Positions 10,567 to 20,102 of a DNA stretch of 64,000 bases are shown here, piece after piece (the stretch's first letter is position 1; each line of letters opens with the position of its first letter). The notes under the pieces were generated by a model, which saw only the letters and a list, made by a program, of their open reading frames with translations, was not told where the DNA came from and did not search any database. The DNA comes from an uncultured SAR86 cluster bacterium. Lineage in GTDB: Bacteria > Pseudomonadota > Gammaproteobacteria > Magnimaribacterales > D2472. Where the stretch lies: positions 1-64,000 of the forward strand of contig CACBGD010000001.1 of assembly GCA_902538705.1 (NCBI GenBank), given 5' to 3'. Position numbers and translations under genes: made by a program.

Positions 10567-10725
10567 ATGAATCAAAAACTTATAGATAATTTAGAATTTG
10601 TTCATAGTAGACTCAAGTGGCTCAGCAAAGATAGAAAAATCGTATTGCCTCATCATAAAACATTTGATCTTGTGGATGACTTAATGGACAAAGTATCTGA
10701 ATCAATAGACATAGCAAAAAAATGA
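10567..10725 (+). CDS. Small 52-aa protein of unknown function (not in ORF track)
   Basis: ATG..TGA reading MNQKLIDNLEFVHSRLKWLSKDRKIVLPHHKTFDLVDDLMDKVSESIDIAKK; stop overlaps next start (ATGA). Confidence 0.6.
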   Translation: MNQKLIDNLEFVHSRLKWLSKDRKIVLPHHKTFDLVDDLMDKVSESIDIAKK

Positions 10726-11582
10726 GTAAATATTCCTGCTTTGATATAAGAATAAAAGATCATATATGTAATATGGTCTTAAACCGCCCAAATGAACTTA
10801 ACACAATGACCAGAGACTTTTGGGTTGAGTTGGGCGATGCGTTAGAAGAAATAAATAGAGATTCTGACATAAGAGTTGTCATTCTTTCATCTACTGGAAA
10901 ACATTTTTGTGCAGGTATGGACCTTAGTGCTTTTTCTAATGGAGTTGATGATATTCCTGATGATAAGAAACCAGATCATGCTCGAGTTGGAGAAGTTCTC
11001 TATAGAACAGCAAAAGAACTTCAAGGATATATCAGCAGACTCGAAGAAATAAGAGTCCCAGTAATCGCAGCTGTTCATGGAGGTGTTATTGGAGGAGCTT
11101 TAGATTTAATTACTGCATGTGATATGCGTTTTGCCTCAAACGATGCTTTCTTTTGCATCCAAGAAATAAATATTGGCATGGCTGCTGATGTTGGTACCCT
11201 TCAAAGGCTGCCAAAGATTATTCCTGATTCAAAGATGAGAGAGATGGCTTATACCGGAAGGAGAATGCTTGCTGATGAAGCTAAAGATTCAGGGCTCGTA
11301 GGAGAAATTTATGAAACACAAGATGAAATGCTTGATGCAGTTCATAAACTAGCAGCTGAAATTGCCTCTAAATCGCCAGTAGCTATATATGGTCTTAAGG
11401 CGGTAATGAATTACTCAAGAGATCACAATGTAAGTGATAGCTTAGACTTTAACGCTCTGTGGAGTGGTGCAATGCTTAGTCAAGCAGATATGACTGAAGC
11501 TATGACTGCTCAAATGGAAAAAAGAGATGCTAACTTCGACAAAATGATCGATGTTAAGAAATTCAACGAATCAAAAAGTTAA
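10722..11582 (+). CDS. Enoyl-CoA hydratase/isomerase (crotonase) family
   Basis: LSSTGKHFCAGMDLSAF; HGGVIGGALDLITACDMRFAS. Confidence 0.92.
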   Translation: MSKYSCFDIRIKDHICNMVLNRPNELNTMTRDFWVELGDALEEINRDSDIRVVILSSTGKHFCAGMDLSAFSNGVDDIPDDKKPDHARVGEVLYRTAKELQGYISRLEEIRVPVIAAVHGGVIGGALDLITACDMRFASNDAFFCIQEINIGMAADVGTLQRLPKIIPDSKMREMAYTGRRMLADEAKDSGLVGEIYETQDEMLDAVHKLAAEIASKSPVAIYGLKAVMNYSRDHNVSDSLDFNALWSGAMLSQADMTEAMTAQMEKRDANFDKMIDVKKFNESKS

Positions 11583-12334
11583 GACTTTCTAAGAAATACT
11601 GGGCTATCAGCAGTTGAGTCAGCTTTAGAGTATTTATACCCATCGAGATCAAAATTAACTAACTCATCAGTTTTCTTGATTCTGTTCTGAATAATGAACC
11701 TAGCCATTAAGCCTCTAGCTTTTTTGGCATAAAAACTAATGATTTTGTATTTCCCATTTTTATAATCTTTAAAAACTGGAGATACCACCTTCGCTTCATC
11801 ACTTATGTTGCCCAGAACCTTATAGTACTCATTAGAAGCTAAGTTTACGATTGTGTCTGAATCTTTGAGTAGATCTTTTTTAACAGACTCGCCCCAAAAC
11901 TCATATAAGTTTTTCCAACCATTAATTTGTAATTTAGTTCCCATCTCTAATCGATATGGATTCATTACGTCAAGAGGTTTAAGTGCGCCATATAAACCAG
12001 ATAATATTCTCAAGTGCTTTTGTGCAAAATTAAGATCGCCTTTTTTAAAGTCTTCAGCCTGTAAACCCTGATAAACATCGCCTTTGAAGACAAGCAGGGC
12101 AGGCTTTGAGTTATCTGAAATCTTTTTTTCAGCTTTCCAGGATTGATATCTATCAAAGTTTAATGATGCCAGTTTGTCACTAAGGCTCATTAAGGATGCG
12201 ATTTCACTTGGCTCCTTTTGCTTCAGCTCTTTTACAAGCTCGCCTGACTTTTTTAGAAAGCTTGGCACAGAGTGTGTATCATTATAATTAGCACTATAAT
12301 CTAGTGTCTTTGCTGGAGATAAAACTGTAATCAT
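11579..12334 (-). CDS. yaaA: YaaA peroxide-stress protein (DUF328)
   Basis: MITVLSPAKTLDY, LSGLYGALKPLD, ISFYAKKARGLMARF. Confidence 0.94.
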   Translation of the reverse strand: MITVLSPAKTLDYSANYNDTHSVPSFLKKSGELVKELKQKEPSEIASLMSLSDKLASLNFDRYQSWKAEKKISDNSKPALLVFKGDVYQGLQAEDFKKGDLNFAQKHLRILSGLYGALKPLDVMNPYRLEMGTKLQINGWKNLYEFWGESVKKDLLKDSDTIVNLASNEYYKVLGNISDEAKVVSPVFKDYKNGKYKIISFYAKKARGLMARFIIQNRIKKTDELVNFDLDGYKYSKADSTADSPVFLRKS

Positions 12335-12360
12335 TGGCTTATTTTAGAAATTAATATTTT

Positions 12361-12813
12361 ATGAATCAATCTATAGGCAAATTTTTTTCATATTTTTTAC
12401 CAATAATTGTGATTCTGGTTATATATATTGTCTTTAGTAGGTATATATTTGGGGTTGGCAGAGCAGATTTACAAGAGTTGGCCTTGTATTTGCATGCATT
12501 AGTTTTTTTGGGTTGCGCTGGTTGGGCTCTTACTGAGGAAGAGCATGTCAGAGTAGATATTCTCTACAAAGACAAATCAGAATCATACAAAAAACTCGTA
12601 AACATCTTGGGTTTAGTTTTTTTTGTTTTACCAGTAGTTTTTATAATAAGTTTTTACTCAATAGATTTTATTAAATTATCTTGGCTCTTAAAGGAATCAT
12701 CAACTGAGCCAGGTGGTTTAAAGACTGTTTATCTGCATAAAACAATTATTTTGCTGTTTCCGCTTGTACTTTTTTTAGCAGCTGTTAAACAATTAAAAGA
12801 GCTATGGAAATAA
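12361..12813 (+). CDS. TRAP transporter small permease (DctQ-like)
   Basis: 4-TM protein directly upstream of large permease; WALTEEEHVRVDILY. Confidence 0.85.
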   Translation: MNQSIGKFFSYFLPIIVILVIYIVFSRYIFGVGRADLQELALYLHALVFLGCAGWALTEEEHVRVDILYKDKSESYKKLVNILGLVFFVLPVVFIISFYSIDFIKLSWLLKESSTEPGGLKTVYLHKTIILLFPLVLFLAAVKQLKELWK

Positions 12814-14135
12814 TACCGCTTTTATTAATAATTTTTGTTTGTAGTTCATTGCTAATAGGTTATCCAGTTGCTTTTACGTTAGCTGGTGTATCAATAATAT
12901 TTGCTCTGGTATGTTCGTTATTTGGAGTTTTTGATTTAAATCTTTTAAAAAACTTACCAATAAGAATATTTGGAATTATGAATAACCAAACCCTTCTTGC
13001 TGTTCCATTATTTGTTTTTATGGGAGTTGTGTTGGAAAGATCAGGAATTGCAGCAAAGATGCTACAAGATATGGCTAGAGCCTTTGCCGGCATAAAAGGC
13101 GGTCTTGGTATTTCAATTGTTATCGTGGGTGCATTATTAGCTGCAAGCACAGGTATCGTTGGCGCAACAGTTGTGACTATGGGGTTAATGTCACTTCCAG
13201 CCCTTCTTAAAGAGGGTTATGATAAAAAATTCTCTTCTGGTCTTGTCGCAGCAACTGGAACTTTAGGCCAAATTATTCCTCCGTCAATTGCATTGATTCT
13301 TCTTGGTGATGTTATGTCTAATGCATATCAGCGAGCTCAAAATGATATGGGCATCTTCTCAGTAAAAACAGTTTCTGTAGGTGACTTATTCATAGGAGCA
13401 CTTTTGCCAGGACTAATTATTTGTACTCTTTTTCTGATCTACACAATCTTTTGGAACAGAAATTTAAATATCAGTAGTGAGAAGGAAAGCAAAGTTAATC
13501 TTCTCTCTTTATTAAATACTCTTTTGCCACCGATATTACTAATCTTTATGGTTCTGGGATCTATTATTTTTGGTATTGCTACGCCAACAGAAGCAGCTGG
13601 CGTTGGAGCAATCGGTTCAATACTAATATGTTTATACTTTAAAAAGTTAAATATGGAGCTTATAAAAGAAGCTAGTAGAAGAACAGCTTTGGTTACAACT
13701 ATGGTCTTTACTATCTTAATTGGTGCATCAATATTCTCTCTAATTTTTAGAGGTGTTGGTGGTGATGAATTAATAAGCTTAGTTTTTGAGATGTTGCCGG
13801 GGGGAAAATATTCAGCGTTATTTTTTGTAATGCTAATGATATTTTTGCTGGGTTTTATATTAGATTTTATTGAGATTTGTTATGTGTTCGTTCCATTAAT
13901 TGCGCCACCATTACTTATGATGGGTTTTGATCCAGTTTGGCTTGGAATAATGCTAGCAATTAATCTCCAAACTTCTTTTTTAACACCTCCTTTTGGTTTT
14001 TCGCTTTTTTACCTCAGAGGAGTAGCAGATAAATCAATAAAAACAATTGAAATTTACAAGGGGGTGATACCTTTTATAGCGATTCAGTTATTAGTCTTGT
14101 TGCTGGTTATTGTATTCCCAAGCTTAATCTTATGA
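12804..14135 (+). CDS. TRAP transporter large permease (DctM-like)
   Basis: NQTLLAVPLFVFMG, ATPTEAAGVGAIG, NLQTSFLTPPFGFSLFY. Confidence 0.95.
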   Translation: MEIIPLLLIIFVCSSLLIGYPVAFTLAGVSIIFALVCSLFGVFDLNLLKNLPIRIFGIMNNQTLLAVPLFVFMGVVLERSGIAAKMLQDMARAFAGIKGGLGISIVIVGALLAASTGIVGATVVTMGLMSLPALLKEGYDKKFSSGLVAATGTLGQIIPPSIALILLGDVMSNAYQRAQNDMGIFSVKTVSVGDLFIGALLPGLIICTLFLIYTIFWNRNLNISSEKESKVNLLSLLNTLLPPILLIFMVLGSIIFGIATPTEAAGVGAIGSILICLYFKKLNMELIKEASRRTALVTTMVFTILIGASIFSLIFRGVGGDELISLVFEMLPGGKYSALFFVMLMIFLLGFILDFIEICYVFVPLIAPPLLMMGFDPVWLGIMLAINLQTSFLTPPFGFSLFYLRGVADKSIKTIEIYKGVIPFIAIQLLVLLLVIVFPSLIL

Positions 14136-15217
14136 GAGTTTTATTTTTTACCGTTTTTTTAATTGTTTCTTGCTCTCAAGATGAAGTAATCGAAGAGCAA
14201 ACTTTAAAGGTATTTGAAGAACAAAAAATCAGGTTCGATTCAGGTCTTATAAATAATGAAAACGAAATCACTAGGACGATTGGATCAGGAAGAGTGGTCC
14301 TTAAGAAGATTGAATTCCCTGTGACTGGCAATTTTCATCGTGCTAATGCCATTATCACTTTAAAGTCGATAGGAGATCCATGGGATAAGTCTGGGTCATT
14401 CTTTATATTACCTGAAGCTGATCTTGATAATCTTAACGAAGTAACTTCATTAGAGTTATTAAGATTTATAACTCCTTTTGGTGTTGGTCACTTTAATAAC
14501 AAAGAAAATATTCAAAAACTAAAACCTTCTTATATACCAAGATGGGAGGATGACATCACTTGGGAAGAAGATATATCTCATCTACTGCCAGTTCTGAAAG
14601 ATCAGGTTTGGGTTGGGCTTTACATTGATACTTGGTCAAATCAAGGCTGGAGTGTTGATGTTAGTTTTAAGTTTGATGAATATTACACAAAAACAAATAA
14701 ACCACTAAAAACTATATTTCCTCTGCTGAATACAACTCCAATGTTTCCGGGGCAAAGTGGTTACGATAAATTTGCTAGCGAGCCTATAACCAAAAAATTT
14801 AAGTTAGCCAAAGATCATGAAAACGTAAGATTATATTATTTAACAACAGGTCATGGCGGCCATAGTGGCGGTGATGAATTTGTAAAGAGACTTAATGTGA
14901 TAAGTCTTAATGACAAAGTTATAAAAAAGTTTATCCCTTGGCGGGACGATTGTGCTTCATTTAGAAGATTTAATCCTAGCTCAGGCGTTTGGACGACAGA
15001 AGCTGAGTGGAAAGGTGTGATAATTGAAGAAAGAATTGCATCGTCAGATTATTCGAGATCTGGTTGGTGCCCTGGTAGCAAAGTAACTCCTGAAATAATT
15101 GAATTAGGTAAGCTACTAAAGGGAGAACACTCTATTTCAATTTCTATTCCTGAAGCTCAAATAACAACAGAGGAATTTTTCAATTTTTGGAATGTATCTG
15201 CTTATATAATTTACTGA
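14132..15217 (+). CDS. Predicted lipoprotein similar to peptide-N-glycosidase F
   Basis: Lipobox IVSC; DPWDKSGSFFI and LRFITPFGVG resemble PNGase F CDEWDRYANVYV/GRFITPYWVG; TTGHGGHSGGDEF; RSGWCPGSKVTP resembles RAGWCPGMAVPT. Confidence 0.75.
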   Translation: MRVLFFTVFLIVSCSQDEVIEEQTLKVFEEQKIRFDSGLINNENEITRTIGSGRVVLKKIEFPVTGNFHRANAIITLKSIGDPWDKSGSFFILPEADLDNLNEVTSLELLRFITPFGVGHFNNKENIQKLKPSYIPRWEDDITWEEDISHLLPVLKDQVWVGLYIDTWSNQGWSVDVSFKFDEYYTKTNKPLKTIFPLLNTTPMFPGQSGYDKFASEPITKKFKLAKDHENVRLYYLTTGHGGHSGGDEFVKRLNVISLNDKVIKKFIPWRDDCASFRRFNPSSGVWTTEAEWKGVIIEERIASSDYSRSGWCPGSKVTPEIIELGKLLKGEHSISISIPEAQITTEEFFNFWNVSAYIIY

Positions 15218-15225
15218 ATTAATTA

Positions 15226-16212
15226 TTAAGCTGTTTTTGTTTTGAGCTCAATTCCTGCATTATTTTTTTGCAAAGCTTGTTCAGCTCTATAGCTTGACCT
15301 AACCATTGGACCTGAAACAACTTCTAAGAAGCCTTTGCTAATTCCAATCTCTCTATATTTTTCGAACTCTTCAGGCTTTACCCATCTCTCAACTGGCAAG
15401 TGGTTAAGGGTTGGTCGCAGATATTGACCAAGAGTTAAGATATCAACTTTATGATCAATAAGGTCATCCATTGCTTGTTCAATCTCTTCATCTGTTTCGC
15501 CAAGGCCCAGTATTAAACTTGTTTTTGTTAATACTTCCTTATTTATTTCTTTTGATTCGTATAAAACATCCAGTGTTTGCTGATATCCTGCTCTAGGATC
15601 TCTTACTGGATGAGTTAATCTTTTAACTGTCTCAAGATTCTGAGCAAAAACTTCGATACCTGAATTCACAATAGTATCTATTGAGGATTTAATTCCTTTA
15701 AAGTCTGGAGTAAGTGCCTCTACAGCTGTGTTGGGATTAAGATCTTTTATAGCCTGCACTGTCTGTGCATAATGTTCAGCACCTCCATCTTCAAGATCAT
15801 CTCTATTAACTGAAGTTAGAACAACATATTTGAGGCCCATAGTTCTTACAGCTTTAGCTGTTTTCAAAGGCTCTTCTTGATCTAACCAGCCTTTTGGATT
15901 TCCTGTATCAACCGAACAAAATTTACAAGCCCTTGTGCAAACTGAACCCATCAACATAAAGGTTGCTGTTCCGCTTGACCAACACTCTGAGATATTTGGA
16001 CACATTGCCTCTTCACAAACTGTATTAAGTTTTTTGGAGGCAACTTGATCTTTGACCAGCTTATATTTGGGATCAAAACTAGCTTTTACTCTAATCCAGC
16101 TTGGCTTCTTTTCAGCAGGAATAGATGCAAACTTATTTGCCTTTTGACCATTTTTAACAGCCTTAATGCCGTCTCTATTTACAATCTTTACTGTAGGTAT
16201 TATTTCCATCAA
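15226..16212 (-). CDS. lipA: Lipoyl synthase
   Basis: Radical [29 protein letters not shown]. Confidence 0.97.
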   Translation of the reverse strand: MMEIIPTVKIVNRDGIKAVKNGQKANKFASIPAEKKPSWIRVKASFDPKYKLVKDQVASKKLNTVCEEAMCPNISECWSSGTATFMLMGSVCTRACKFCSVDTGNPKGWLDQEEPLKTAKAVRTMGLKYVVLTSVNRDDLEDGGAEHYAQTVQAIKDLNPNTAVEALTPDFKGIKSSIDTIVNSGIEVFAQNLETVKRLTHPVRDPRAGYQQTLDVLYESKEINKEVLTKTSLILGLGETDEEIEQAMDDLIDHKVDILTLGQYLRPTLNHLPVERWVKPEEFEKYREIGISKGFLEVVSGPMVRSSYRAEQALQKNNAGIELKTKTA

Positions 16213-16824
16213 TTAAAAAATCTGTTGAATGTTAACTTCTACTGCCGATTTTACTTTCTCTAGAGTGATGTTGCCATATATATCTTTAATTTGTGTAACT
16301 TGAAGCCCTTCGTAACCACAGGGATTAATATTTTTAAAAGGATCTAGATCCATATCAACATTGATGCTTATGCCATGATAGGAATAACCTTTTGAAAAAC
16401 GGAGTCCAATTGAAGCTATCTTCTTTGAATCTACATAGACTCCGGGTGAGCCTTCTATAGTATTACTTTGGATCTGAAAATCTAAAAGCGTCTTCTGCAC
16501 TAAATTCTCTAATTGCTTTACAAACTTCTTTGGTCCAAGATTCCTTTTTTTTATGTTTAACAAAAAATATATAATGAGCTGGCCTGGTCCGTGAAAGGTA
16601 ACCTCTCCTCCTCTATCTGCTTGGAATATATCAATATCTGTTCTTTTTAAAATGTGTTTTTGGTCTGCAGCGGTTCCAAGTGTGAAGACTGGATCATGCT
16701 CAAGCATCCAAATAGATTCATCTTCACCCTTTGCTACAAAATCTTTCATAGCAGAAAAGGTTTCTTGATATTGTTTTTTACCTAAATCTTTAATCACTAC
16801 TTGATCTAGCTTCAATAAAGGCAT
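16213..16824 (-). CDS. lipB: Octanoyltransferase LipB (likely ATG at 16824; longest ORF reaches 16857)
   Basis: DRGGEVTFHGPGQLIIYFLLN, GVYVDSKKIASIGLR, NPCGYEGLQ. Confidence 0.93.
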   Translation of the reverse strand: MPLLKLDQVVIKDLGKKQYQETFSAMKDFVAKGEDESIWMLEHDPVFTLGTAADQKHILKRTDIDIFQADRGGEVTFHGPGQLIIYFLLNIKKRNLGPKKFVKQLENLVQKTLLDFQIQSNTIEGSPGVYVDSKKIASIGLRFSKGYSYHGISINVDMDLDPFKNINPCGYEGLQVTQIKDIYGNITLEKVKSAVEVNIQQIF

Positions 16825-17911
16825 CTTCTGCAATTGAATGATAGTCTGAGACCTCATCTAAAAAATCTTGAAAAGAAGTATGAACCTTTCTTATCGTCTT
16901 GTCGTTAAGACTTTCCGCAATAATCTCATCAGAGATTCTTTTAAATTCCATAATGACTTCTTCAGGAAGTTTTCTTAACTCAACTCCATGAGTCTCAATA
17001 AGTTCTTTGAGAGCCTTATTGTTTGAGGCCGTGTATTCATCTAATAAATCTTGATTAACAGCTTTAGCTGCAGTTTCAATAATTGCTTGTAAGTGAAGTG
17101 GAAGTGAATCCCATGCATCATTATTCACTAATAATTCCAACATAGATCCGGGCTCATGCCACCCAGGATAATAATAATATTTTGCAACTTGTTGGAAACC
17201 AAAAGCTAAATCATTGTATGGGCCAACCCACTCAACAGCATCTATGGTTCCAGTCTGCATAGCAGTATATAACTCACCGCCTGGGATATTTACTGGATTA
17301 CCGCCGGCTCTTTTAAACACCTCTCCTCCAACTCCAGGTATCCTCATTTTTAATCCCTTTAAATCATCCAATGAGTTAATTTCCTTATTGAACCAACCAA
17401 ACATCTGTGTTCCAGTGTTACCACAAGGAATCGGATAAATATTAAAGGGTTTATAAAGCTCTCTCCATATTTCTAACCCGCCACCTCTGTTTACCCATGC
17501 ATTCATTTCTTTGGCATTTAGCCCAAACGGAACCCCAGCAAAGAATTGTGCTGCAGGAATCTTGCCTTTCCAATAATAAGCCCCACTGTGCCCCATTTGA
17601 ACTGATCCTGAAGATACAGCATCAAAAACTCCCATTGCAGGTACAATTTCGCCAGCTCCGTAGACTGTTATATTCATTCTTCCATCACTCATTTCTTTAA
17701 CGAGCTTTGCTAGCCTTTCTGGGGCCATCCCTAAACCAGGATAGTTTTTAGGCCATGTTGTTACGAGAGACCAATTATAGGTTTCTTGCTTATCTATTTT
17801 TTGTTCGGAATTGGGAGAATCTGAGCAGCTTACTGCAAACAATAAAGCAAAGAATACTAAACTACTCCTAATTAGATTTTTTCTAATTTTGCGAATGCTA
17901 AAACTAACCAT
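16790..17911 (-). CDS. TRAP transporter substrate-binding lipoprotein (DctP/TakP-like)
   Basis: Signal/lipobox AVSC; WSLVTTWPKNYPG, LKGLKMRIPGVGGEVFKRAGG, TAMQTGTIDAVEW; SD-like GAGGG before ATG. Confidence 0.92.
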   Translation of the reverse strand: MVSFSIRKIRKNLIRSSLVFFALLFAVSCSDSPNSEQKIDKQETYNWSLVTTWPKNYPGLGMAPERLAKLVKEMSDGRMNITVYGAGEIVPAMGVFDAVSSGSVQMGHSGAYYWKGKIPAAQFFAGVPFGLNAKEMNAWVNRGGGLEIWRELYKPFNIYPIPCGNTGTQMFGWFNKEINSLDDLKGLKMRIPGVGGEVFKRAGGNPVNIPGGELYTAMQTGTIDAVEWVGPYNDLAFGFQQVAKYYYYPGWHEPGSMLELLVNNDAWDSLPLHLQAIIETAAKAVNQDLLDEYTASNNKALKELIETHGVELRKLPEEVIMEFKRISDEIIAESLNDKTIRKVHTSFQDFLDEVSDYHSIAEDAFIEARSSSD

Positions 17912-20049
17912 TTTGTTCCCTCTTGTTCAAAATTTATTTGAACTCGTGCTGACTCACCAGCTCCTTCATAATTTAGTACTATACCCTCTCCAAACGTTGG
18001 ATGTGAAACTTTTTCACCGAGAGAAATTCCAATGGAATCCGAAGAATCCTTTAAAGATGGACTCATCTGACCTTTTCTTTTATAAGGGATTGTTGTCTGT
18101 GCCCTAGGTCTTATTTCTTCGATTAGCTCTGCTGGTATTTCCTTAAGAAATCTCGAGGGTGGATTAAATATATCAGCTCCATGAAGTCTTCTTGATTCTG
18201 CATAGGTTAAGTAAAGTTTTCGCATTGCTCTTGTTATTCCTACGTAACAAAGGCGTCTTTCCTCTTCTAGCTGAGATGCACTTTCCATTGATCTGCCATG
18301 TGGAAACAAGCTTTCTTCCATGCCGGTTAAGAAAACTAATTTAAATTCTAGTCCTTTTGCTGAATGTAATGTCATTAACTGAACAGCATCATCATGTTCA
18401 CCTGCTTGCCTGTCTCCTGCATCTAAAGAAATAACATCTAAAAAACTTTCAACAATCTCCTTATTGTCTTTATCTTCATTAAAAGATTGTTCAAAGTTTT
18501 TTGCAGCCGATACAAGCTCATCAAGGTTCTCTGTCCTTGTTTTACCCTTTTCTCCAGGCTCCTTCTTATGGAAATCATATAGACCTGACTTTACATTTAT
18601 ATGCTCAACTAATTCAGAAAGGTTATGAGTTTGCAACATCTCAAAAGCATTCGCAATAAACTCTAAATATGAGCCAAGCCCCGAAGCTCCCTTTCCTTTT
18701 ATTGCACCTTCATCAATTAATTTAGCAGCAGCTTTGATATAAGAAATCCCAGATTTTTTTGCTTCACCTCTTACCTTGGCTAAAGTTTTTTGGCCAACGC
18801 CTCTGGTTGGATTCGATATTGATCTTTCAAAAGCCGGGTTATCCGAATTATTAAAAATTACCTTTAAATAACTTATTGCATTCTTAATCTCAAGCCTGTC
18901 ATAGAATCGAAGTCCACCATAAATTCTGTAGGGAATACCTACCCTTAATAAAGCCTCCTCTATGGCTCGTGATTGAGCATTAGATCTATAAAGCACAGCT
19001 GAGTCTTGATAAAGTTCTCCCTTTTCCATCCAATCCTTTACGACACCAGCTACAAATCTTGCCTCCTCTTGTTCATTGAAGGCTTGATATAAGATTAGGT
19101 TTTCTCCCTCAAGCTCCTCGGTCCATAGGTTCTTTCCAAGCCTATCAGCATTATTATCGATCAAAGCATTAGCTGCGGAGAGAATTTTGCTTGTTGACCT
19201 ATAGTTCTGCTCTAATTTAACAACACTTACCTTTTTAAACTCTTTTATAAAAGCATCTACATTTTCAACTTTTGCGCCCCTCCATCCATATATGGATTGA
19301 TCATCATCTCCAACGGCTGTTGTAAGTGCGTCCATTGAGGTTATTTCCTTTAACCACTTATATTGAATAGTGTTGGTGTCTTGAAACTCATCAATCAAAA
19401 TAGATCTAAATCTTTTATGAAAATAACTTTTAACAGAAGCATTTTTTCTGATGAGCTCATAAGATTTTAAAATTAACTCTGCAAAATCTACCAAACTGTC
19501 ATTTCTACAAAGCTCTTCGTATTCTGTATAGACTCCTTTAATTGTTTTTTTATAAAAGTCACCTCTATCTCTTATTGATTTTGCTCTTTTTCCGCAGTCC
19601 TTCCAGCTATTTATTTGCCATTGAGTTTGTCGATATGGAAACTTCGCTTCATCAATGCCTTGTTCTTTGGATAGCCTTTTTATAATTCTCAACTGATCAT
19701 CAGCATCAAGGATTGTAAAACCTGAAGACAGCTCAGCTTCTTTGTTAAACCTTCTTAAAATCCTATGAGAGAGACTGTGAAAAGTTCCACACCAAATTTC
19801 TGGTGATGGATGTTGCAGAAGATCTTCAATTCTTGATCTCATTTCATTAGCTGCTTTGTTTGTAAAAGTCACTGCCATAATTGAGCCAGGTGAAAAGCTC
19901 AGTGCCTCTACTTGCCATGCAACTTTATGAACAAGCACCCTAGTTTTTCCTGATCCAGCTCCCGCTAAAACCATTATATTTTGATCTTCAGAGGCAACAG
20001 CATGCCGTTGTTGATCGTTCAGGTTTTCAAGTATGTGGGATACGTCCAT
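17872..20049 (-). CDS. uvrD: UvrD/PcrA-type DNA helicase II
   Basis: LAGAGSGKTRVLVHKVA, DEFQDTN, VGDDDQSIYGWRGA, LMTLHSAKGLEF. Confidence 0.96.
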   Translation of the reverse strand: MDVSHILENLNDQQRHAVASEDQNIMVLAGAGSGKTRVLVHKVAWQVEALSFSPGSIMAVTFTNKAANEMRSRIEDLLQHPSPEIWCGTFHSLSHRILRRFNKEAELSSGFTILDADDQLRIIKRLSKEQGIDEAKFPYRQTQWQINSWKDCGKRAKSIRDRGDFYKKTIKGVYTEYEELCRNDSLVDFAELILKSYELIRKNASVKSYFHKRFRSILIDEFQDTNTIQYKWLKEITSMDALTTAVGDDDQSIYGWRGAKVENVDAFIKEFKKVSVVKLEQNYRSTSKILSAANALIDNNADRLGKNLWTEELEGENLILYQAFNEQEEARFVAGVVKDWMEKGELYQDSAVLYRSNAQSRAIEEALLRVGIPYRIYGGLRFYDRLEIKNAISYLKVIFNNSDNPAFERSISNPTRGVGQKTLAKVRGEAKKSGISYIKAAAKLIDEGAIKGKGASGLGSYLEFIANAFEMLQTHNLSELVEHINVKSGLYDFHKKEPGEKGKTRTENLDELVSAAKNFEQSFNEDKDNKEIVESFLDVISLDAGDRQAGEHDDAVQLMTLHSAKGLEFKLVFLTGMEESLFPHGRSMESASQLEEERRLCYVGITRAMRKLYLTYAESRRLHGADIFNPPSRFLKEIPAELIEEIRPRAQTTIPYKRKGQMSPSLKDSSDSIGISLGEKVSHPTFGEGIVLNYEGAGESARVQINFEQEGTKWLVLAFAKLEKI

Positions 20050-20102
20050 ATGATTGTTTTAGTATATATTGAAACTAATCATGTGGGTGTTAATATAATT
20101 TT

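Noticed and set aside
17811-18107. 98-aa plus-strand ORF across the uvrD/dctP overlap
   Set aside because: Antisense to two well-supported genes; no domain or start signal.
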